Shown: positions 26,979 through 34,088 of the stretch, piece after piece | Layout: each line of letters opens with the position of its first letter | Numbering within the stretch: position 1 is the first letter of the stretch | DNA from: Rhodobacteraceae bacterium QY30 | GTDB lineage: Bacteria > Pseudomonadota > Alphaproteobacteria > Rhodobacterales > Rhodobacteraceae | DNA: 64,000 nt | Assembly (NCBI GenBank): GCA_002356635.1 | Contig: CP023454.1 | Coordinates: 1,162,501-1,226,500 of the forward strand | Reading direction: 5' to 3' | The notes under the pieces: model-generated | What the model saw: only the letters and a program-made list of their open reading frames with translations | Told to the model about the DNA's origin: nothing | Database searches by the model: none | Translations under genes and position numbers: made by a program

Positions 26979-27849
26979 CGTAGTCTCGAACGCGTATCGC
27001 GCCTTTTTCGGCGAAGCTGTGGGGCCATTTCAGTTTCGGGTCTTGGAAACAGCTTTCCAGAATGAAAAGTTTCCTGTTCTGTTTCAGAGCAGCCCGCGCT
27101 TGAACAAGTGTTCCAGAGGTCTCTCCCGCCTCGACGATGATTGTCGCATCGGTAAGTGCCGACATTGTGACATTCCGTGCCGGGAAGAAATGGCTGTTAG
27201 CTGCTGGATTCCGCGAAACGTCATATCGCTTGACCGGAACTTGGCTGATGAGGAGATGATTTTTTGCTATCTCTCTCTGCAGTTCGGCATTTTCCTTGGG
27301 GTAGATATGGGAAATCGGCGTACCCAAGACAGCGATCGTTCGGCCGCCCTCGCGGATAGCAGCGTCATGCGCCACCGCATCGATCCCTTTGGCAAGACCC
27401 GATACGATCGTGAAGTCATCACCTAGCAATGCGCGAACCAGTTTTCGAGTGCGCTTTTTCCCCTCCTCAGAGGGGCTGCGGGTTCCCACTACCGCCACTG
27501 ACCGAGGTGAGTTCACCAAGTCCCACCAGCCTTGATAGTATAGCAACTCGACTGGATACTCGGCATCTCGCAGCCGATCAGGATACTCGCCAGCTCCGTG
27601 TACTCGAACACCGTAGCTTCCTATGCCTGCCTCTTTGAGCCTGCGATGGACCAGATTTGCATATTCAATTGCGGTTGCGGGCTCGACAAAATCGGACGGC
27701 ACTGATCCAGGCAACGATGCAAAGCGTTCGGCTATCGATTTGAAGCTAGCCAGATCACGATCCCACAATGCCTCGTACGCCCCCAGTTCGACGAACGGAG
27801 AGATAGCGCGTTGTGCAAAGTCAGGCGATCCAAAATCCAGTTGTGCCAT
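26938..27849 (-). CDS. DprA/Smf-like Rossmann protein
   Basis: 303 aa. DprA core motifs: SVAVVGTRSPSEEGKKRTRK, IVSGLAKGIDAVAHDAAI (the SGxAxGID signature), TIAVLGTPISHIYPKENAEL, FFPARNVTMSALTDATIIVE and AGETSGTLVQARAAL. It lacks the C-terminal winged helix of competence DprA and carries an extra N-terminal helical region. It is not next to topA or other dprA neighbours but is paired with a phosphoribosyltransferase. A 7-3-7 inverted repeat lies 50 bp upstream. The region is AT-richer than the phage genes around it, which supports transfer as a unit. Confidence 0.75.
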   Translation of the reverse strand: MAQLDFGSPDFAQRAISPFVELGAYEALWDRDLASFKSIAERFASLPGSVPSDFVEPATAIEYANLVHRRLKEAGIGSYGVRVHGAGEYPDRLRDAEYPVELLYYQGWWDLVNSPRSVAVVGTRSPSEEGKKRTRKLVRALLGDDFTIVSGLAKGIDAVAHDAAIREGGRTIAVLGTPISHIYPKENAELQREIAKNHLLISQVPVKRYDVSRNPAANSHFFPARNVTMSALTDATIIVEAGETSGTLVQARAALKQNRKLFILESCFQDPKLKWPHSFAEKGAIRVRDYDDIRTALLPATAH

Positions 27850-27898
27850 TTCTCCCCGCTTCGGTGGGTTCTCCCACTCTAAATTTGGAACGGAACAG

Positions 27899-27915
27899 GA
27901 ACACTACAAGTGTTC
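27899..27915. promoter_or_regulatory. Inverted repeat upstream of the dprA-like gene
   Basis: GAACACT-ACA-AGTGTTC is a perfect 7-bp inverted repeat about 50 bp upstream of the dprA-like start, in a stretch that also has three GGAAC words. It may be an operator for the pair. No regulator gene is adjacent. Confidence 0.45.
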
Positions 27916-27999
27916 GATCCGCTTGTCCATCGATAATCCCGGCTGCCGCGCTTCTCAACCGCCTTCTGATCTCTGGGCCGATTTCCTCTGCCTCACCAG

Positions 28000-28704
28000 T
28001 CATCCCCTCGCCATCGGCGCCACGTTCCAGAACAGCACCCGCCCCGGGCCGCGCTTGGCGAGGCACATCTCCCAAGCCTTCGCGTCATAGTGCAGATCGG
28101 CCGGGAAGGGCGCGGCCAGCGCGGCGCGGTCGCTGAACTTGCGGGGATGGACGTGTATCGTGGCTCCGGCGACCTCGCGCGGGGTGAGGTCGCGGCCGAT
28201 CTGGACGACGTGGCGGCGGGCTTTCGGCCAGGCGGCAGCGAGTCCGCGGGCGAGAACGCCGGACCCGGCGGCGCACCAAACCTCTTCGGGATCGAAACCG
28301 GACAGGCGGGCGGCAGTGGCGATCGCCTCGACCGCGCCTGGGATTTCTGCGCCGAAGGGGATCAGGCTGGCGCCGGTGTTGCGGCAGTATTCCCGGGCGC
28401 GGGATTGCACGACCGACAGATAGCCCGGGCTGATCGGCACGACCTTGGCGCCGAGACGGGCGGCCTCAAGCGTGCGGGGATGCGGCCGGGTGCGGGCGGC
28501 GACGAAGATCGTGGCGCGTTTGCCGAGGTGCCGGGCGACGGTGGCGATTGCGGTCTGGGCGCCGCCCTCGGGAGGGCTGGCATAGACCGCTTCCTGCACC
28601 CCGTCGAAGACCTGCGCGATGAAGCGGGCCTTGGTGCCGCCGGGGAAGAAATCGTCGCGGACAACGGCAATGCCGTGGTGCATCTCAAGGATCGGGGCGG
28701 TCAT
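28000..28704 (-). CDS. Phage-encoded PLP-dependent-enzyme-like protein
   Basis: 234 aa. GGTKARFIAQVFDGVQEAVY (PLP lysine candidate Lys in GGTKAR), SPPEGGAQTAIATVARHLGK and CAAGSGVLARGLAAA correspond to the lysine, substrate-binding and phosphate-binding loops of the tryptophan-synthase-beta/ACC-deaminase fold. The protein is shorter than metabolic members (about 330 aa). It overlaps the DNA methyltransferase gene by ATGA in the phage early/packaging region. Related phage proteins have been linked to DNA base hypermodification; that role here is inference only. Confidence 0.6.
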   Translation of the reverse strand: MTAPILEMHHGIAVVRDDFFPGGTKARFIAQVFDGVQEAVYASPPEGGAQTAIATVARHLGKRATIFVAARTRPHPRTLEAARLGAKVVPISPGYLSVVQSRAREYCRNTGASLIPFGAEIPGAVEAIATAARLSGFDPEEVWCAAGSGVLARGLAAAWPKARRHVVQIGRDLTPREVAGATIHVHPRKFSDRAALAAPFPADLHYDAKAWEMCLAKRGPGRVLFWNVAPMARG

Positions 28705-29684
28705 TGGTCGTCCTCCGGGTCGGTTTCGTCCGTGCCGTCGTCCGGCCCTTCGATCTCGCCGAACTCCACCGGCCCGCAGGCTTCGGTCGCCTTGCGGGGA
28801 TCGCCCTTGCAGAACACCAGCACGTTCTGGTGGGTCCGGCCGAGCTTGCGGGCGGCTGTGAACTGGCGGCCAACGCGGATCGGCAGCGAGCCAACGGCGG
28901 TAACGAGGATCGCGTCGTTGTAGAACCGGGCGCCCGCGGCCTCGAAGGCTTCGACCGTCAGGCCGGGCAGGTTGACGAAGAACCCGTCTGCATCGCGGAC
29001 ATCTCCGATCACCCAGACGGCGAAGCGGTTCGGCCGCAGGCGGGCGACGGCCTGGGCGATGATCTCGCCCTGCGCCTTCAGGAAGTCGGTCAGGGGCATA
29101 GTGGAAAGGTCCGAGGGGTCATCGGAATAGCGTTCAAGGTTCCAGTAGGGCGGGCAGCTGAACACCAGATCGGCCTCGATGCCAGCGGCCAGCCGCGCGA
29201 GATCGCGGGAATCCCCGGCGATCCAGCGCGGGGTCGGGTCGCCCGCCAGATCTGCCTGCGCCTGGTTCGCGGCCACCTGTTCGGCGCGCAGTTCGATCCC
29301 AACGTAAGGCCGCCCGAGTCGGGCCGCGACGATGCCGCGCACCGAGCCACCGGCGAAGGGGTCCAGTACCGTGCCGCCCGGCGGGCAGAACCAGCGATAG
29401 GCGATCTCGCAGAGGACGGGGTCGAAGATCGACGTGCCCGAGGCCGTGGGGGCATCCGAGGCGGCGTAATGGTCGGCCAAGAATTCCTCGGTGGTCAGTT
29501 CCCGGCCTAGCTCGGCCTCCTTGGCGCGCTTCTTGGCGTAGAAGGACGGATCGCCCGAAGTGTGCGACGGCATGAGCACCCCGCCATTCTGTGGGGCGGC
29601 CGGTTGCGGGGTGGGCCAAGCGCCGACGACATGCTCGCCGCGCATCAGGTCTTGGCCGAAGGTGCGGGCGGGGCCTTTAGCCAT
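28701..29684 (-). CDS. Phage DNA methyltransferase (N6-adenine/N4-cytosine type)
   Basis: 327 aa from ATG at 29684, with AAGGAGG upstream. The SAM-binding motif VLDPFAGGSVRGIVAARLG and the catalytic motif VFSCPPYWNLERYSDD (PPY, with Cys in place of the usual D/N before PPY) are present. The catalytic motif follows the SAM motif (alpha/gamma-like order). It overlaps the ParB-like gene by 8 bp and the PLP-like gene by 4 bp. The acidic tail is unusual. The likely role is modification of phage DNA against host restriction. Confidence 0.8.
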   Translation of the reverse strand: MAKGPARTFGQDLMRGEHVVGAWPTPQPAAPQNGGVLMPSHTSGDPSFYAKKRAKEAELGRELTTEEFLADHYAASDAPTASGTSIFDPVLCEIAYRWFCPPGGTVLDPFAGGSVRGIVAARLGRPYVGIELRAEQVAANQAQADLAGDPTPRWIAGDSRDLARLAAGIEADLVFSCPPYWNLERYSDDPSDLSTMPLTDFLKAQGEIIAQAVARLRPNRFAVWVIGDVRDADGFFVNLPGLTVEAFEAAGARFYNDAILVTAVGSLPIRVGRQFTAARKLGRTHQNVLVFCKGDPRKATEACGPVEFGEIEGPDDGTDETDPEDDQ

Positions 29685-30459
29685 GGGCGGCCTCCTTCCG
29701 GGTGCGCTTGCCCTCCTTGTGGCGATAGTGGTCGATGTCCTTGTGGATCGGGGCCGGGTCGGCCGTGCCCATGCCGGGGACGGCGGGGAAGGATTTCTCG
29801 CGCGTCCAGCCGCGATCGAGGGGGCGGGGCGCGCCGCCGGGGGCAGCGCCACGGCCGAGTTCGGAGCGGATACCCAGATCCAGCCAGGCGCGCTTTCGAT
29901 CCTGCCACCAGCCCTTGCGGGCCTCGAAGACCGAGAAGGGCGGGATGCCGAAACGTTCTGCCAGGTTTGCCGAGGGGGCAGGGGCAGGGGAACTACCGCC
30001 GCCTTGGCTGCCGTCACCGTCGGCATCGCCGTCACCGCCGCCCATGCCGAAGCCTTCAAACCCGGCCATGATTTCGTCCAGTTCGGTCTCGTCGAAGCCG
30101 ATCAGGTCCAGATCGAAATCCGCCTCGCGCAGCGCCGCCAGTTCCGACCGCAGGAGATCGTCGTCCCACCCGGCATTCTCGGCGATGCGGTTGTCGGCGA
30201 TCACCAGTGCCCGGCGCTGGGCTTCGGTCAGATGGTCCAGCACGATCACCGGCACTTCGGTCAGGCCCAGCGCCTTGGCAGCAATCAGACGTCCGTGACC
30301 CGCGATGATCACCTCGTCCTCGCCGATCAGGATCGGATTGGTGAAGCCGAACTCTGCGATCGAGGCCGCGATCTGGGCGATCTGATCCTCGCTGTGGGTC
30401 CGGGCGTTGCGGATATAGGGGACCAGCCGGTCAACCGGGAGCATGTCGATCTGAAGCAC
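29677..30459 (-). CDS. Phage ParB-like nuclease-domain protein
   Basis: 260 aa. The ParB/Srx fold is clear: LVPYIRNARTHSEDQIAQIA, FGFTNPILIGEDEVIIAGHG and RLIAAKALGLTEVPVIVLDH. The GHGR motif corresponds to the CTP-binding GERR box of true ParB. Then come a short ADNRIAENAGWDDDLLRSEL helix set and a Gly-rich linker. It has no HTH domain. Such proteins sit before methyltransferase and terminase genes in Rhodobacterales prophages. Confidence 0.8.
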   Translation of the reverse strand: MLQIDMLPVDRLVPYIRNARTHSEDQIAQIAASIAEFGFTNPILIGEDEVIIAGHGRLIAAKALGLTEVPVIVLDHLTEAQRRALVIADNRIAENAGWDDDLLRSELAALREADFDLDLIGFDETELDEIMAGFEGFGMGGGDGDADGDGSQGGGSSPAPAPSANLAERFGIPPFSVFEARKGWWQDRKRAWLDLGIRSELGRGAAPGGAPRPLDRGWTREKSFPAVPGMGTADPAPIHKDIDHYRHKEGKRTRKEAAHG

Positions 30460-30513
30460 GGGGCGGGGCCTTTCGAAGAGGGCGGCGGCAAGGTGCGGCC
30501 TCAGGTGCGCACC

Positions 30514-30549
30514 CGCGCACCCAAAGCGCGCACCCAGGGCGCGGACCCA
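30514..30549. repeat. 13-bp tandem repeat, three units
   Basis: CGCGCACCCA recurs at 30514, 30527 and (as CGCGGACCCA) 30540 with 3-bp spacers, just upstream of the parB-like gene and near the large hairpin. It could be a binding array or part of a packaging region. Confidence 0.45.
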
Positions 30550-30584
30550 GATTTTTGTTCTGTCACTAGCGGTTAGTCGCGCCT

Positions 30585-30634
30585 AGGCCCCCCGCATACG
30601 TCTCCCTTCCGGGAGAACCTAACGCGGGGGGCCT
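30585..30634. repeat. Nested inverted repeat (large hairpin) in phage intergenic region
   Basis: Outer arms AGGCCCCCCGC (30585-30595) and GCGGGGGGCCT (30624-30634) are perfectly complementary over 11 bp. They enclose an inner hairpin TCTCCC-TTCC-GGGAGA (30601-30616). No T-tract follows on either strand, so it is not a standard terminator. It lies in the 258-bp gap between the parB-like gene and the truncated DUF6362 gene, which holds no ORF I can support. Confidence 0.7.
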
Positions 30635-30717
30635 GCCGGGAGCGGCGGCGGGAGCAGGGGTGACGGGGGTGGGGCCGAAGCTTCGCGCTTCCGACACCCT
30701 TCGCCATCTTGCCTTCT

Positions 30718-31062
30718 TTATGCGTCAAAACCCGGGAAAGTGTCGCGCCCGAAGTTCGACGGATCGGGCCGGTTGTCAGAGGTCGCCGCGCCGCTTTCGC
30801 GCGGTTGATTGCGGGTGATTGCGGTGAGGGGTTTTGCGCCCTTGCCTTTGCCCTTTGTTTTATCGAGCTTTTCCAGCTTCTTCGAGATGGTCAGAAGGGC
30901 GGCCACCCAGCGGCGCCAGGCGGTCGATCGCACCACTCCGGCGCGAATGCAGACCTGCCGCCAGCGGGCGCCTTCGGCCCGGAGCCACACGATCCGGGCA
31001 TCCTCGGGGTTCAGCATCAAAAGCCAGTCGAAGCATTCCTCCATCCGGCTGATCGCGGCAGC
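30718..31062 (-). pseudogene. DUF6362-like phage protein, N-terminally truncated
   Basis: The conserved part AAISRMEECFDWLLMLNPED through ARWRQVCIRAGVVRSTAWRR is the DUF6362 C-terminal domain with its HTH-like segment. It is followed by a Lys-rich tail. The normal N-terminal about 60 residues are absent. Upstream, the same frame reads antisense to the integrase remnant, so the junction near 31060-31066 is a deletion fusion. A chimeric product from an ATG at 31212 is possible but would be artefactual. Confidence 0.75.
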
Positions 31063-31065
31063 GCT

Positions 31066-31423
31066 GCGGCGCGACATCGTCCCCAAGTGGTGCCCGTTCC
31101 TGTTCCCCGGCGACGTCCCCGACCAGCCTGTGGGCGATCCCAAGCGCTTCTGGCCGAAGATGCAGAAGGTGGCCCAGATCCCCGACGTACGCATCCACGA
31201 CCTGCGGCACACCTTCGCGTCCTTGCTGGTCTCCGGCGGCGCCTCGCTGGAAATGATCGGCCGCCTCCTCGGCCATACTCAGATCGGCACGACCCAGCGC
31301 TACGCCCACTTGATCGACGCCCCCCTGCGCGCTGGGGTCAACGCCGTGGGTGAGATGCTGAAGCCGAGGCTCAGACTGGTAGGGGAGGATGAAACCGCCA
31401 GTACCCGGTCGAACGTCGCTTGA
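31066..31423 (+). pseudogene. int: Tyrosine integrase, C-terminal catalytic remnant
   Basis: From the breakpoint the plus strand reads FLFPGDVPDQPVGDPKRFW, then the catalytic boxes HDLRHTFASLLVSGGASLEM (His-x-x-Arg) and GHTQIGTTQRYAHLIDAPLR (His and the nucleophile Tyr). The N-terminal arm- and core-binding domains and the first catalytic Arg are missing. Head-to-head truncation with the DUF6362 gene shows that the intervening early/immunity region of the prophage was deleted. This is the only tyrosine recombinase in the island, so self-excision is not expected. Confidence 0.85.
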
Positions 31424-31464
31424 ACGCTGGTTCTGGCCTGTGCAGCTTCGAGAGAGGAGGGGGC

Positions 31465-31707
31465 ATGGCCAGCATCACGATTCGCAATCTGGATGATGAT
31501 CTGAAACGCCGCCTACGCGTGCGGGCGGCGGAGAACGGCCGTTCGATGGAGGAAGAAGTGCGGGAAATCCTGCGCCAAGCGGTCGGCATGCCCATCGCGC
31601 CGCGGGATCTCGGGCAATCGATCCACGCGCGGTTCGCCGCGTTGGGCGGTGTTGAGTTCGATCGCCAAGAACGCGGTCCCGGGCGAAACCAGCCAGGCTT
31701 GGTGTGA
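31465..31707 (+). CDS. FitA/VapB-like antitoxin, no toxin partner
   Basis: 80 aa. ASITIRNLDDDLKRRLRVRA and GRSMEEEVREILRQAVG form the ribbon-helix-helix of plasmid-stability FitA proteins. AGAGAGGAGG precedes ATG. The usual PIN-domain toxin gene that overlaps or follows is absent; 218 bp without a gene I can support come next. It is either an orphan antitoxin or a remnant left by the island's rearrangements. Confidence 0.7.
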   Translation: MASITIRNLDDDLKRRLRVRAAENGRSMEEEVREILRQAVGMPIAPRDLGQSIHARFAALGGVEFDRQERGPGRNQPGLV

Positions 31708-31952
31708 ACTGCCGCCATACCGTATCGTTATGCGACGAAGCGCGGCGGCGCGCCGGTCTTTGGAGGTTTCGAACCCGCTTTTCCGTCTGTTTCGGGCTAG
31801 CCTCGCCTCGCCCGATCTGGCACTCTGCAACCGGGGATAAACCCTTAGCCCAAATTGTAAATCTGCCGGACGGGTCAGGTTGAAGGCTTGGCGCTGGGAA
31901 TGCCTCACGCTGCGTAAGTGGCGGTGTGATAGAGAAAAACGGGGGGGCGAGC

Positions 31953-34085
31953 GTGTCGCGGCTGACAGAACTTATCGCACAGGCAAAGGCGAAGGACCCG
32001 AGCCTCGGGGCCGAGCTTGAAAAGGAAATCCGCACACTTGCCAATCGTCGGTCCTTCGGGCTGAACTTTGAACGGCACCGGCCGGAGAGCGTTGAATTGC
32101 CCGGGCGGCCGATCCGCAAGGGCGACAAGGTGCGTATCCTTCCGCCGCGGGGGGAAACCAAAAAGGGCGACCAGCGGCTTTGGAAGGTGCTGGCGATCCG
32201 CCGGGAAGGCGGCCAGCGGATTGCCGATCTTGCCACGATTTACGAGGCCGAGGCGGAGCAGGCGGCTGTTGCGACTGACGATCTGGTCGTGGTCGCAGAG
32301 TTCAAGGACTACATTTACCCGGGGCTAATCAGTACCGGAAAGGTCGAGCGTGGCGGCGACAAGCCGTTCCACACAGTAATCAATGGTGAGAATTTTCACG
32401 CGCTGGAGGCGCTGACATTTTCCCATCGTGGCAAGATTGACGTGATCTACATCGATCCACCTTATAATACTAGAGACAAAGACTGGAAGTATAACAACGA
32501 CTACGTAAACAAAGACGACCTTTATCGACACTCAAAATGGTTAGCATTTATGGAAAGGAGGCTTAAGGTTGCAAATGAGCTCCTCAATCCAAATGGAAGT
32601 GTCCTAATTGTAACTATTGATGAAAAAGAGTACCTGCGCCTTGGCCTTCTACTAGAGCAGACTTTCCCTGATGCAAGAATACAGATGGTGAGCATTAGTG
32701 TTAACCCAGCCGCTGCTTCACGGGCTGGATCATTTGGTAGAACAGACGAGTTTGCTTTCTTTGTAATGAATGGGGTGTCGCCTTCGCGTCTGCCTCTGAG
32801 TCGGGAGTGGGTTAGCAGCAAAGGACGCACTCATACTGGAAAGCCCAGGTGGGATTTGCTCCGTCGTTCGGGCAGTGGTGCGTCTCGAAAAGACTCTCCG
32901 GGGTGCTTTTATCCGATCTATGTCGACAAGAATTCTGGCGGCTTTGTGAAGGTTGGTGAACCATTGCAGCCCGGGATTTCTGTTCCGGAGGCGATTGATG
33001 GCACTCTGGCGATCTTGCCCATAAGGAAGGACAAGAGCGAAGGCCGATGGATGATGACGCCCGAGGAGCTAAAGCGTCGCATGGCGGAAGGCCGTGTTAG
33101 GGTGGCTTTGTCAAAGAAAAAAGGCACGGCGGTCATCTATTACCTCGCAGACGGTGAATATAAGAAGATTCAATCTGGTGATTTCATCGTTACTGGCCGT
33201 GATGTTGACGGTAGTATGATTTTTGAAGAGGCAGACGAAGGTGGTGGTGATGTTGTCGCTGTTCCGTCATCTCAGTGGCGAATTTCATCTCATGACTCTA
33301 CGCAATATGGTACGCGGCTTCTTTCTTCAATTCTTCCTAAGCGGAAGTTCCCATTTCCCAAGTCGCTCTACGCGGTGGAGGATTGCCTAAGATTCTTTGT
33401 ATACTCAAATAAAAACGCGGTCATCTTAGATTTCTTTTCTGGTTCTGGTACAACAGCTCATGCCGTGATGCGACTAAACCGTCAGGACGGCGGGCGACGC
33501 CAGTGCATTTCCGTTACCAACAACGAGGTGGCGGCAGACGAGCATGCGGCACTACGCAAAGATGGCTTCCGCCCCGGCGATGGCGCCTGGGAGAAGTGGG
33601 GGATATGCGACTACATCACGAAGCCTCGGATCGCCGCAGCCATCACCGGAAAAACGCCTGATGGCAAGGACATCGAGGGCGACTACAAGTTCACCGACGA
33701 GTTTCCGATGGCCAAGGGGTTCGAAGAGAATGCCGAATTCTTCACGCTTACCTATGAAACTCCGATCGCAGTCAGCCATAATCGTGCATTCGAGCGCGTT
33801 GCTCCGCTGCTCTGGATGCGGGCAGGCAGCGAGGGCAAGCGGATCGACGGACTTCCAGCTAACGGGTGGGCCGTTGCCCACACCTATGGCCTGCTAACGG
33901 ATCTGGACATGGCAGGACCGTTCTGCGCGGCCGTCGCCGCTGCGGTGGGCATACGTGTTGCCTTCATCGTCACTGACGACGAGCGCAGGTTTCAGGCGGT
34001 CGCCCGGCAACTGCCCAAGGGCGTCGATCCTGTGCGCCTCTATGAATCCTACCTCACCAATTTCCGCTTTTCGATGGGGCGTTGA
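31953..34085 (+). CDS. mod: Type III-like DNA methyltransferase (Mod), adenine-specific beta class
   Basis: 710 aa from the GTG at 31953 (SRLTELIAQAKAKDPSLGAE); a GTG at 31926 is an alternative. DPPY at residues 168-171 precedes the SAM motif DFFSGSGTT at 493-501, the beta-class order of type III Mod enzymes. The N-terminal 140 residues form a domain shared by this Mod subfamily. The target-recognition region between about codons 175 and 490 is conspicuously AT-rich with altered codon use, while both ends are GC-rich, so the specificity domain appears to have been exchanged. Three bases separate its stop from the Res-like gene. It modifies DNA to protect against the partner nuclease. Confidence 0.85.
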   Translation: MSRLTELIAQAKAKDPSLGAELEKEIRTLANRRSFGLNFERHRPESVELPGRPIRKGDKVRILPPRGETKKGDQRLWKVLAIRREGGQRIADLATIYEAEAEQAAVATDDLVVVAEFKDYIYPGLISTGKVERGGDKPFHTVINGENFHALEALTFSHRGKIDVIYIDPPYNTRDKDWKYNNDYVNKDDLYRHSKWLAFMERRLKVANELLNPNGSVLIVTIDEKEYLRLGLLLEQTFPDARIQMVSISVNPAAASRAGSFGRTDEFAFFVMNGVSPSRLPLSREWVSSKGRTHTGKPRWDLLRRSGSGASRKDSPGCFYPIYVDKNSGGFVKVGEPLQPGISVPEAIDGTLAILPIRKDKSEGRWMMTPEELKRRMAEGRVRVALSKKKGTAVIYYLADGEYKKIQSGDFIVTGRDVDGSMIFEEADEGGGDVVAVPSSQWRISSHDSTQYGTRLLSSILPKRKFPFPKSLYAVEDCLRFFVYSNKNAVILDFFSGSGTTAHAVMRLNRQDGGRRQCISVTNNEVAADEHAALRKDGFRPGDGAWEKWGICDYITKPRIAAAITGKTPDGKDIEGDYKFTDEFPMAKGFEENAEFFTLTYETPIAVSHNRAFERVAPLLWMRAGSEGKRIDGLPANGWAVAHTYGLLTDLDMAGPFCAAVAAAVGIRVAFIVTDDERRFQAVARQLPKGVDPVRLYESYLTNFRFSMGR

Positions 34086-34088
34086 GCC

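Noticed and set aside
26938-27849. Housekeeping competence dprA
   Set aside because: It lacks the C-terminal winged helix and the usual neighbours, and it overlaps a phosphoribosyltransferase gene inside a prophage.
3895-30459. Functional gene transfer agent cluster
   Set aside because: The distal tail genes are GTA-like, but the lambda-type portal, GpA terminase remnant, protease-capsid fusion, lysis genes and att sites indicate a defective siphovirus prophage.
30585-30634. Strong hairpin as an intrinsic terminator
   Set aside because: No T-tract follows on either strand and the structure is nested; better treated as an unexplained repeat.
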